DNA of 5,807 bases from Negativicutes bacterium (GCA_018058445.1 JAGOZY010000079.1:1-5807); one strand, 5' to 3'; shown: positions 1-5,807, counted from the stretch's first letter. Made by a program: numbers and translations. The notes: a model not told the origin generated them from the letters alone.

Positions 1-703
1 TAACCAAATCAGCATCCTTTATTTCCTGCTCTAGGTTATAAGGATTTGAAATCATTGTATTGACGGCTCTGCCGAATAAATCGTCAAGTGCTGCGAGTCG
101 CTTTGTGCTGATATCGAGCATCGTCACTTGAGCGCCCAGACCAATTGCCATCTTCGCTGAATTGGTTCCAGCAATCCCGCCGCCGATAATAACGACCTTC
201 CCTCGCCCAACCCCCGGTACACCACCAAGCAAGATGCCTTCACCTTGATGAGGTTTTTCGAGAAAGTGAGCACCGACTTGAGTGGCCATTCGGCCTGCAA
301 CTTCGCTCATCGGGGCCAGAAGCGGAAGAGAACCATCAGCCAGCTGTACACTTTCATAGGCAATCGCTGTTACCCCTTTTTCAATGAGGGCTTTCGTGAG
401 CTCTGGCTCAGGGGCTAAGTGCAGATAGGTAAAGAGAATCAAATCTTCATAGAAGTATCCGTACTCTTCTGCCAATGGCTCTTTTACTTTCATGACCATC
501 TCAGATTTCCAGACTTCTTTCACATCTGGACTAATCTGCGCGCCAGCAGTTTGAAATTCTTCATCGGTAAAGCCAGAACCCAGACCGGCTCCTTTTTCAA
601 TCAGAACTTCATGACCATTTTTCACCATATTTACAACACCAGCAGGGGTTATGGCGACGCGGTTTTCATTATTTTTTATTTCTTTTGGCACGCCGATTTT
701 CAT
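1..703 (-). CDS. ald: Alanine dehydrogenase, partial (C-terminus beyond the left edge)
   Basis: NAD-dependent alanine dehydrogenase, a soluble enzyme that oxidatively deaminates L-alanine to pyruvate, ammonia and NADH (reversible). The window holds 234 residues from the start codon; the family is about 370 residues, so roughly the last third is missing only because of the window edge. The N-terminus [20 protein letters not shown] is the family signature. Visible functional residues are R15, K74 and H95, matching the substrate-binding and catalytic Arg, Lys and His of characterised enzymes, the Rossmann loop GGGIAGTN at 174-181, and D197, which should hold the NAD ribose. The ATG at 703-701 is preceded by a strong AGGAGG (about 711-717). 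It follows kynU by 24 bases, so it is very probably the third gene of the operon, where it would consume the alanine released by kynureninase. The reading frame is intact throughout the visible part. Confidence 0.96.
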   Translation of the reverse strand, partial: MKIGVPKEIKNNENRVAITPAGVVNMVKNGHEVLIEKGAGLGSGFTDEEFQTAGAQISPDVKEVWKSEMVMKVKEPLAEEYGYFYEDLILFTYLHLAPEPELTKALIEKGVTAIAYESVQLADGSLPLLAPMSEVAGRMATQVGAHFLEKPHQGEGILLGGVPGVGRGKVVIIGGGIAGTNSAKMAIGLGAQVTMLDISTKRLAALDDLFGRAVNTMISNPYNLEQEIKDADLV

Positions 704-727
704 GTCTTTATCCTCCTCTTTCTTAAA

Positions 728-2008
728 TTAAACTACAAGTGAGCGAGCATCAGAGAATTTTTCATATTCTTTATTAATAGCAATTTTTTCAAGCACATTA
801 ACGAGCTCATAGGTTTCTTCGTAGGTATTGTAGAGAGCTACTGGTGCTAGACGGATAACGTTTGGCTCACGGAAATCAGGGATAATATGATTTTCTTTTA
901 GGGCCATACAAATTCGATAAGCATCGTCATGCTCAAGGCTCACGTGTCCGCCTCGTCGTGAATCTTCACGAGGATTCCCGACACTATAGCCATATTTACT
1001 TAAGTGGGTATCGATCAAGTACATCAGGTAAGCTGTGATGTGTAGCGATTTTTCACGAATTTTATCCATTCCGACTTCTTCATAAATCTTTAAGCTTCCT
1101 TCGAGTGGTGCCATCGCAAAAAACGGTGGGCTTCCGACTTGCCAACCAGTAGCATCATGCTGATGCTCAAAGGTATGAGAGAGTTTAAATTGAGTCTCAT
1201 CCTTGTTTCCCCACCAACCAGCTAGGCCTGGGCGGCATTCGAAGTGCTTCTTGTTAATATACATTCCAGCAATTGAGCCAGGTCCAGCGGAAAGATATTT
1301 ATAAGTACACCAAACCGCATAATCGGGATCTGCTGCTTTAAAGTCATGAGGGACTGAACCGATCGAATGGCAAAGATCCCAGCCAATAATGATTCCCCGC
1401 TCATGAGCTGCTTTAGAAACTTTTTCCATATCAAGCAATTGCGAACTCCGGTAAAGAACCGATGGCAAATGAACTAATGCAACGTCGTCAGTCATGGCTG
1501 CGATGATATCATCTTCCGAGAGAGTTCTTTCATCTGAACTTCGAACAATTTTCACGGTGTCTTCTACTTTCAGTCCTTTTAAAAGTACGATGCTGTCCAC
1601 TGCATAACGATCAGATGGGAAGTTTAGCTCATCGACGAGAATTTTATATTTCTTTTCAGTTGGCTGATAAAAAGTAGCCAAACACTGATGAATATTGCTG
1701 GTAGTACTTCCGACAATTACAATTTCAAGTGGGTCTGCATTAATTAATGGAGCTGTTAATTTTGCTAATACGTCCGTATAGCGGAAGTGGCGAGGTTGAT
1801 TCCAAAGTTTGATCCCTTCATTTTTCCAGACTTCGAGCATCGAAATTAAGCTCTCTTCTGCATCTTTTGAGCAAAGACCCAGTGAGTTACCATCCATATA
1901 CATCTCACCGGGAATCTGATAAAAACGATCACGAATATCCTTCAGTGCGTCTTGCTGATCCATCGCCTTGGCAAAATCTAATCCGTCTTTAAATTCTCTA
2001 CTTAACAT
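728..2008 (-). CDS. kynU: Kynureninase (L-kynurenine hydrolase)
   Basis: PLP-dependent cytosolic enzyme of fold type I that cleaves L-kynurenine to anthranilate and L-alanine (3-hydroxykynurenine is an alternative family substrate). With the ATG start the protein has 426 residues, close to the usual family length. Visible features are: YMDGNSLGL near residue 37, typical of kynureninases; GSTTSN near 100-105 for the PLP phosphate; FPSD with D133; GWDLCHS with D211 and H214; and YKYL with K237 as the PLP Schiff-base lysine and Y236 beside it. AGWWG and WQVGSPP follow further on, in the positions of the family's substrate-pocket segments. The frame also stays open to a GTG at 2044 that overlaps the transporter stop, but the ATG at 2008 has the better ribosome binding site and the kynureninase-like N-terminus. 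It lies between the transporter gene (28 bases upstream) and ald (24 bases downstream). No frameshift or missing key residue was seen. Confidence 0.96.
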   Translation of the reverse strand: MLSREFKDGLDFAKAMDQQDALKDIRDRFYQIPGEMYMDGNSLGLCSKDAEESLISMLEVWKNEGIKLWNQPRHFRYTDVLAKLTAPLINADPLEIVIVGSTTSNIHQCLATFYQPTEKKYKILVDELNFPSDRYAVDSIVLLKGLKVEDTVKIVRSSDERTLSEDDIIAAMTDDVALVHLPSVLYRSSQLLDMEKVSKAAHERGIIIGWDLCHSIGSVPHDFKAADPDYAVWCTYKYLSAGPGSIAGMYINKKHFECRPGLAGWWGNKDETQFKLSHTFEHQHDATGWQVGSPPFFAMAPLEGSLKIYEEVGMDKIREKSLHITAYLMYLIDTHLSKYGYSVGNPREDSRRGGHVSLEHDDAYRICMALKENHIIPDFREPNVIRLAPVALYNTYEETYELVNVLEKIAINKEYEKFSDARSLVV

Positions 2009-2018
2009 TTTTCCCCAT

Positions 2019-2025
2019 TCCTTTC
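2019..2025 (-). promoter_or_regulatory. Ribosome binding site that decides the kynU start
   Basis: GAAAGGA reads on the minus strand 10 bases before the ATG at 2008. A GGGG at 2016-2013 could also pair. The alternative GTG at 2044 has only an A-rich stretch upstream, inside the end of the transporter gene, so the ATG is preferred. Confidence 0.6.
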
Positions 2026-2036
2026 TATCCTGAAAA

Positions 2037-3227
2037 TTAGGCACTTTGCTTTTTATCCAAATTACTGGAAATCATGAAGTAAAACACTCCTAAAGTTCCC
2101 AGCAAAGAAACCCCTGTCATCAAATAGATACCAGCAACCCACGAACTTCTTTCTACCATCCAAAGGACTAGCGGTGAACCAATGAATATCCCGATATAAT
2201 ACATCTGAGTGACAAATGACAGACTGTAACCAAGAAGTTCTTTCCGCTTAACAATCCTTGGAACCGTAATCATGACTGAAGTCGATGCTAGGCTAATTGC
2301 TGTTGAAAGTAGAAATACCTGAATGACATAAGTAGCTGATCCATTGAGAAAAACCGTGTACAATGTCGCAAGAGTCATGACGGCGAAGGACACAAATGTC
2401 ACCATACCGGGTTTACCAGTTTTATCAATTGCATATCCGGCTACCGCACCAAACGGAATTCCGAAGAGGCCAAATAAGCTGGTATAAAAATTAGCTGACT
2501 CCGGTGACAAGCCATAAAAGCCCATAAAAATTTGTGGATAAACTGTGATAAAAGTAAAGAGTACGAAAGCCATGCAACCTTGGCTAAAAGCCAAAACGAG
2601 AACCATCTTATTCTCTGCGGCTTCGCGAATGCTTGCTTTGCCCGCTTGATCATCCACTTTGATCACATGCTCTGGTGCATCCAAGAACAGATAGAAGAGA
2701 ACGAGCCCAACTAGTGAAACTCCTGCTACACTTAGCCATAAACTCATGATGCCAAAAGAGTCCATCATCGGACGGAAAACATTCATCGCAATTAGTGAGC
2801 CTAGAGCTGAAAATGTGCCATAAATTCCGATCGGTAAACCCGACTCTGATTCTGGAAACCAATAACTGATTAGGACAATTCCAACCATAATCGTTAAGGA
2901 AAATGAAATTCCTTCGATCGCCCTACTGGCAAGAAGTAGATAAAAATTGCTTTCTACCACAAAAGCACCCAATATATTGCCTAAGAATAAAAAAGCCATA
3001 ATTGAGACCGCTAACTTCTTTCCACCAAATCTGCTGAGAAAGGCTCCGCCCGGAATCGCTAAAACCAATCCAGCAAAACTAAAAATGGACATCAGCCAAG
3101 ATAACTGGGACATCGGAACTCCTAAAAACACCGATAGTTCATCCATAACAGGAACAATTTTCAGTTGACTCAAACAAACGACAACCCCACCTAGATATAG
3201 AATTATAAACTTGATCCATTTATTCAC
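2037..3227 (-). CDS. MFS transporter, candidate kynurenine permease or anthranilate exporter
   Basis: Major facilitator superfamily membrane carrier of 396 residues, the usual length for a 12-helix member. Hydrophobic segments fall at about 5-27, 42-62, 70-90, 96-116, 130-150 and 162-184. After a polar central loop (185-205, rich in charged residues) come 208-230, 247-268, 274-295, 299-322, 333-353 and 365-386. The MFS motif A loop is visible between helices 2 and 3 (GGAFLSRFGGKK, residues 60-71) and its half-repeat copy between helices 8 and 9 (GYAIDKTGKPGM, 264-275). RAIEGISF at 102-109 resembles the helix 4 motif with its conserved Arg. Translation starts at a GTG, chosen because a near-perfect Shine-Dalgarno lies 7 bases upstream and an MNKW-type N-terminus leads directly into helix 1. 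It is the first gene of the operon, ahead of kynU and ald. Kynurenine uptake is inferred from that position only; tryptophan, alanine or anthranilate transport is also possible. Confidence 0.92.
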   Translation of the reverse strand: MNKWIKFIILYLGGVVVCLSQLKIVPVMDELSVFLGVPMSQLSWLMSIFSFAGLVLAIPGGAFLSRFGGKKLAVSIMAFLFLGNILGAFVVESNFYLLLASRAIEGISFSLTIMVGIVLISYWFPESESGLPIGIYGTFSALGSLIAMNVFRPMMDSFGIMSLWLSVAGVSLVGLVLFYLFLDAPEHVIKVDDQAGKASIREAAENKMVLVLAFSQGCMAFVLFTFITVYPQIFMGFYGLSPESANFYTSLFGLFGIPFGAVAGYAIDKTGKPGMVTFVSFAVMTLATLYTVFLNGSATYVIQVFLLSTAISLASTSVMITVPRIVKRKELLGYSLSFVTQMYYIGIFIGSPLVLWMVERSSWVAGIYLMTGVSLLGTLGVFYFMISSNLDKKQSA

Positions 3228-3234
3228 CCTTACT

Positions 3235-3244
3235 TCACCTCCTT
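3235..3244 (-). promoter_or_regulatory. Near-ideal Shine-Dalgarno for the MFS gene (GTG start)
   Basis: AAGGAGGTGA on the minus strand is fully complementary to the standard 3' end of 16S rRNA in Bacillota. It is followed by 7 bases and then GTG at 3227. It fixes the start of the first gene of the operon at a non-ATG codon, and implies high translation once the mRNA is made. Confidence 0.9.
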
Positions 3245-3260
3245 CTTCTACTATATGAAA

Positions 3261-3286
3261 ATTCTGAATAATCTGATATGCAGAAT
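3261..3286. promoter_or_regulatory. Inverted repeat, candidate operator 1
   Basis: ATTCTG (3261-3266) and CAGAAT (3281-3286) form a perfect six-base inverted repeat around a 14-base AT-rich spacer, centre 3273.5. The left arm is itself part of a nine-base palindrome, ATTCTGAAT (3261-3269). It lies 34 bases upstream of the transporter start, in the operon leader. Lrp/AsnC regulators bind AT-rich dyads, so this is a plausible site for the divergently encoded regulator. No binding consensus for this protein is known to me. Confidence 0.4.
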
Positions 3287-3302
3287 GAAATGAAAAAGCG
3301 AC

Positions 3303-3324
3303 TTCTATAAGAAAAAATGTAGAA
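3303..3324. promoter_or_regulatory. Inverted repeat, candidate operator 2
   Basis: TTCTA (3303-3307) and TAGAA (3320-3324) form an inverted repeat around a 12-base spacer, centre 3313.5. Its arms are like those of the repeat at 3261-3286 (TTCTG/CAGAA), and the two centres are 40 bases apart, near four helical turns. It overlaps a possible leftward -10 element, TATAGA (3309-3304 on the minus strand), a layout expected of a repressor site. AT-rich sequence makes chance repeats likely, so confidence is modest. Confidence 0.35.
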
Positions 3325-3366
3325 TAAAGTCTGTTTTAAATAAAAAAAAGAAGGCACTCTTTTCAA
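3304..3366 (-). promoter_or_regulatory. Likely promoter zone of the transporter-kynU-ald operon
   Basis: The operon needs a leftward promoter between its start at 3227 and the divergent gene. No strong consensus exists. The best candidates on the minus strand are TTGAAA (3366-3361) with TATTTA (3342-3337) at 18 bases, and TATAGA (3309-3304) with a poor -35 near 3332-3327. Both are weak matches, which fits an activator-dependent or tightly regulated promoter but does not prove one. The rightward promoter of the regulator is equally unclear; TAGAAT at 3320-3325 is a possible -10 without a good -35. Confidence 0.25.
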
Positions 3367-3384
3367 AAAAGCCCGCGACACCTT
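3342..3384 (-). other. Imperfect hairpin followed by a T8 run in the control region (minus strand)
   Basis: Read leftwards, AAGG (3384-3381) pairs with CCTT (3354-3351), continued by three G-T pairs. An inner CTTTT/AAAAG stem (3371-3367 with 3363-3359) closes a TTG loop. One C and eight T residues (3349-3342) follow. This has the shape of a weak intrinsic terminator pointing at the operon, so it could be a leader attenuator if transcription starts to its right. It could equally be part of the promoter, since TTGAAA lies in the loop region. The segment AAGGTGTCGCGGGC resembles a T-box antiterminator core with three bases missing, but no stem I region fits upstream. Confidence 0.25.
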
Positions 3385-3465
3385 AAAGAACAAGAGAAAA
3401 AAAGAAAAAGGGAATCCGGTAATGATAGAGAATTACAACATTAACCAAGTTAGATGGAGGTATAA

Positions 3466-3906
3466 ATGGACGCTATTGATTTAAAAATTATTGACCTGCT
3501 ACAGAAAAATGCCCGTTTATCCATCACGGAACTCTCTCGTATCATTTCTCTCAGCAGACCAAGCACGAATGAGCGGGTAACAAAATTGCTTGAAAAAGGG
3601 GTCATTGAACAATTTACTGCTTTGATTTCAGCGAAAAAAATAGGTTATCACGTCTCTTTTTACATACAAGTGAGTGAACTCAAAATTCCTTACACTCAAT
3701 TCGTCGAGGTTCTTCTTAAGGAACCTGCAGTTACAGAGATTCATGCCGTCACAGGAAGCGCAAACTACATACTGAAAGCTTTTACAAAAGACATCCATCA
3801 AATGCATGAACTTCTTGCAAAATTGATGCCTTATGGAAAAATGAATACCTCTGTCATTTTAAATACTCCACTCGAAAACAAGCCACTTGCACCGATAAAG
3901 CAGTAA
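3466..3906 (+). CDS. Lrp/AsnC-family transcriptional regulator
   Basis: DNA-binding regulator of 146 residues, the normal length of the Lrp/AsnC (feast/famine) family. The N-terminal helix-turn-helix is clear: MDAIDLKIIDLLQKNARLS, then ITELSRIISLS, then a recognition helix around SRPSTNERVTKLLEKG (30-44). A short linker leads to the RAM effector-binding domain (about 62-140), with its effector-site loop at VTGSANYIL (95-103). Such proteins form dimers to octamers and respond to amino acids or related metabolites. The ATG is preceded by GGAGGT (3456-3461) at a short 4-base spacing. The gene is divergent from the transporter-kynU-ald operon and shares its 238-base control region, so it is the likely regulator. 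KynR of Pseudomonas aeruginosa (kynurenine genes) and AldR of other bacteria (ald) are regulators of this family. Effector candidates, by inference, are kynurenine, tryptophan or alanine. Autoregulation is common in the family. Confidence 0.95.
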   Translation: MDAIDLKIIDLLQKNARLSITELSRIISLSRPSTNERVTKLLEKGVIEQFTALISAKKIGYHVSFYIQVSELKIPYTQFVEVLLKEPAVTEIHAVTGSANYILKAFTKDIHQMHELLAKLMPYGKMNTSVILNTPLENKPLAPIKQ

Positions 3907-3944
3907 AAAGAAGCGTCATTGTTCTCGGTTTACTAATTAAGATC

Positions 3945-3980
3945 AAAAAACACCTTGCTGGCTAGGCAAGGTGTTTTCTT
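3945..3980 (+). terminator. Rho-independent terminator after the regulator gene
   Basis: AAAACACCTTGC (3947-3958) pairs perfectly with GCAAGGTGTTTT (3966-3977), a 12-base stem around a 7-base loop TGGCTAG, running into TTTTCTT. It lies about 40 bases after the stop at 3906. The A-tract on the left gives the opposite strand a T-run, so it could act in both directions, though no leftward gene reaches it. It separates the regulator from the ATPase unit. Confidence 0.9.
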
Positions 3981-4250
3981 CTATAATTATTTTTTATTTA
4001 ATTTTTGCATCACCTGAATTTTCGTTGAATCTTTCTCAAATATCCAGACCATGCTACACTATTTTCATAAGAACGTGTCGTGTTAGAGCAACATTTTGCA
4101 CGGGATTTTATATTCGCAATGACTTTTATCACTCTTTTTTATCCAATGGTTGCTCGTAGTCGATTTGAGTCTAATTTCAAAGGCCAGTGCTTCAGATGGG
4201 GAACTACGTTAATAGAGGGCGTTCGTTTGAAATACGTTGGAGGTTGTGCC
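3981..4250 (+). promoter_or_regulatory. Gene-free promoter and long leader region of the P-type ATPase
   Basis: With the terminator, this accounts for the 344 bases between the regulator and the ATPase; no credible gene is present in it. The best promoter is an extended -10, TGCTACACT (4052-4060), whose only nearby -35-like hexamer (TTGAAT, 4025-4030) is too far away at 24 bases. A perfect TATAAT at 3982-3987 has only a 3/6 -35 inside the terminator loop. Start at about 4067 would give a leader near 185 bases. Possible stems in that leader are 4086-4095 with 4145-4155 (ten pairs, one bulged G at 4148), then directly adjacent 4156-4160 with 4203-4207, enclosing 4164-4168 with 4177-4181. The ribosome binding site GGAGGT (4239-4244) ends the leader. 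No known riboswitch class was recognised. Confidence 0.35.
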
Positions 4251-5807
4251 ATGGAAAATATAAAGCCTAATTCACGAGGATTAACTACTACTGAAGCCAA
4301 AAATCTACAACTTCAATATGGAAAAAATGAATTATCGACCCAGAAAAAAGAAAGTTTCATCCGTAAGATTCTACACATTATTTCTGAGCCCATGTTTCTC
4401 TTGCTACTTGGAGCTGCTGTCATTTATTTCATTTTGGGTGAGCCCCGTGATGGAGCCATCATGCTCATTTTTGTTGTTGCAATCATCAGCATTGATGTCG
4501 CTCAGGAATGGAAAACCGATCGAACACTCAATGCCTTAAAGGATCTTTCGTCTCCTCAAATTTTGGTGCTTCGGGATGGGAATGAGGTCATGATTTCTAG
4601 TCTTGATCTTGTCCCTGGTGACTGGATGATGATTCAAGAGGGAGTGAAGATCCCGGCAGATGGCATCATTCTCAAATCTAGCGATCTCTGTATCGACGAG
4701 TCTTCTCTAACCGGAGAGGCTGAGGGCGTTTGGAAAACAGCTACCGCAAGCACGGAAGTATCTTCTGATTATTGGCGTAAAGACTATTGCTATGCTGGAA
4801 CTTTAGTTACGCAAGGCAGTGCGACTGTACAAGTTGATAAAATCGGCGCTGCCACCGAGTACGGCAAAATTGGGCTTCATGTGTCCTCTGCTCTTGCGCA
4901 ACCTACACCGCTGGAGAGGCAGACTCGCTCGCTTGTAAAGCTGTGCTCTGGAATTGCAGTATTCTTATTTCTTTTAGTAACTTTTATTACTTATTTAAAT
5001 GCGCCTGAATTACCTTTGGGCGATAAAATTATCACGAGCATACTTTCTGGTATCACACTTGCTATGGCGATGATCCCTGAAGAATTTCCAGTTATTTTAG
5101 CAGTATTTCTTTCGATGGGGGCTTGGCGACTGGCTAAAAAGCAATCCCTGGTACGTAAATTATCTGCAGTCGAAACGCTTGGAGCTATTTCAGTGCTGTG
5201 TGTAGACAAAACTGGAACTATCACTATGAATAAGATGACCGTACGAGAGATCTGGACACCCGATAATCAGAACGAGACTTTCGTTGAGACAATGGGGCTT
5301 GCCTGTGAAATTGATGCCTATGATCCGATGGAAAAGGCCATGCTCGATTATTGCGAAGAGGTTCATATCACTAAGCAACATCTTTTTGGGGGTAGTCTGA
5401 TTTCAGAATATGCATTTACCAGTGAACAAAAAATGATGGGTCACGTCTGGTATCATGATGATGAGATTATCATTGCTGCTAAGGGCTCGCCTGAGCGCAT
5501 TTTGCAGCTGTGCGCGTGCAATATAACCCAGCAAAAGCAAGCAGAAGAAAAAATCAAGGAAATGTCTTCCCAAGGATTGCGCGTAATCGCCGTCGGTAGC
5601 ATGAAGCCAAAAACAAAAGAAGATATTCCTGCCGATCTAGTTTCCTGTGAACTGATCTTAAATGGACTCGTTGGACTGGCTGACCCTCCACGTGAGAATA
5701 TTAAAATAGATATCGAGCGATGTACGAAAGCAGGCATCCGGGTGGTGATGATCACTGGTGATAATGGTATTACTGCTGCATCAATTGCCGAAAAAGTGGG
5801 CATACCC
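4251..5807 (+). CDS. P2-like cation-transporting P-type ATPase, partial (C-terminus beyond the right edge)
   Basis: ATP-driven cation pump in the cytoplasmic membrane. The first 519 residues are present of an expected 800-900. Order: N-terminal cation-ATPase segment (LTTTEAKNLQLQYGKNEL); M1 about 48-64; M2 about 69-85; actuator domain with TGEA at 154-157; M3 about 231-251; M4 about 262-285 containing PEEFP (276-280); phosphorylation motif DKTGT with the acceptor aspartate D319; N domain with KGSPE (411-415); then DPPR (478-481) and TGDN (502-505) of the P domain. M5-M10 and the GDGxND hinge lie outside. All catalytic motifs seen are intact, although TGEA replaces the usual TGES and PEEFP replaces PEGLP. 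The E of PE (E277) corresponds to the M4 cation-binding glutamate of calcium pumps. Start: ATG with GGAGGT 6 bases upstream. Calcium or manganese export is plausible, but ion specificity cannot be assigned. It is a unit separate from the kynurenine genes. Confidence 0.93.
   Translation, partial: MENIKPNSRGLTTTEAKNLQLQYGKNELSTQKKESFIRKILHIISEPMFLLLLGAAVIYFILGEPRDGAIMLIFVVAIISIDVAQEWKTDRTLNALKDLSSPQILVLRDGNEVMISSLDLVPGDWMMIQEGVKIPADGIILKSSDLCIDESSLTGEAEGVWKTATASTEVSSDYWRKDYCYAGTLVTQGSATVQVDKIGAATEYGKIGLHVSSALAQPTPLERQTRSLVKLCSGIAVFLFLLVTFITYLNAPELPLGDKIITSILSGITLAMAMIPEEFPVILAVFLSMGAWRLAKKQSLVRKLSAVETLGAISVLCVDKTGTITMNKMTVREIWTPDNQNETFVETMGLACEIDAYDPMEKAMLDYCEEVHITKQHLFGGSLISEYAFTSEQKMMGHVWYHDDEIIIAAKGSPERILQLCACNITQQKQAEEKIKEMSSQGLRVIAVGSMKPKTKEDIPADLVSCELILNGLVGLADPPRENIKIDIERCTKAGIRVVMITGDNGITAASIAEKVGIP

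Noticed and set aside
419..742. 107-codon open frame on the plus strand
   Set aside because: Lies almost entirely antisense to the clear ald coding sequence, has no family features, and is low-complexity Phe-rich; a shadow frame.
3982..3987. Perfect TATAAT as the main ATPase promoter
   Set aside because: The matching -35 position falls in the terminator loop and fits only 3 of 6 bases; AT-rich sequence after a terminator produces such hexamers by chance. Kept only as an alternative.
3971..4159. 62-codon open frame on the plus strand after the terminator
   Set aside because: Begins inside the terminator stem at a GTG without a usable ribosome binding site, and the translation resembles no protein; treated as leader DNA.
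4184..4244. yybP-ykoY type manganese riboswitch, suggested by GGGGA before a metal pump
   Set aside because: The GGGGAGUAG box is not intact (GGGGAACUACG) and the second conserved loop with CAUAC is absent in the remaining short stretch before the start codon.
4318..4539. 73-codon open frame on the plus strand
   Set aside because: Out of frame inside the P-type ATPase, whose own frame carries unmistakable family sequence through this stretch.
1..5807. Mobile element, CRISPR, tRNA or toxin-antitoxin system
   Set aside because: No transposase, long terminal repeats, regularly spaced repeats, cloverleaf or small paired genes were seen on either strand.

Overview
The window reads as ordinary chromosomal DNA of a low-GC Gram-positive bacterium (Bacillota). 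Composition is moderately AT-rich. Every gene has a strong AGGAGG-type ribosome binding site, and the alanine dehydrogenase, kynureninase and Lrp-type regulator all have a Bacillota look. The genus cannot be fixed from the sequence alone. I see no tRNA, rRNA, CRISPR array, insertion sequence or phage gene.

Left part (1-3227, minus strand): a tight three-gene operon read leftwards. A 12-segment MFS transporter comes first (GTG start at 3227), then kynureninase (kynU), then alanine dehydrogenase (ald), which is cut by the left edge. Gaps are 28 and 24 bases, each holding a Shine-Dalgarno site. The chemistry fits together: kynureninase splits kynurenine into anthranilate and L-alanine, and alanine dehydrogenase turns the alanine into pyruvate, ammonia and NADH. 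No tryptophan dioxygenase or kynurenine formamidase gene is present. The simplest reading is a kynurenine-scavenging module in which the transporter moves kynurenine, or exports anthranilate. The transporter's substrate is inferred from position only.

Middle (3228-3906): a 238-base divergent control region separates the operon from a plus-strand Lrp/AsnC-family regulator. It contains three inverted repeats whose centres lie 40-41 bases apart, A/T tracts and an imperfect hairpin. The regulator is the natural candidate to control the operon, by analogy with KynR (Lrp/AsnC type) of Pseudomonas aeruginosa and the AldR-type regulators of ald in other bacteria. A strong rho-independent terminator closes the regulator gene.

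Right part (3981-5807, plus strand): a separate unit. A candidate extended -10 promoter and a leader of roughly 185 bases with potential secondary structure precede a P2-like cation-transporting P-type ATPase. The first 519 residues are present; the right edge cuts it in the P domain. Its M4 motif is PEEFP rather than the PEGLP of classical calcium pumps, so its ion is uncertain.
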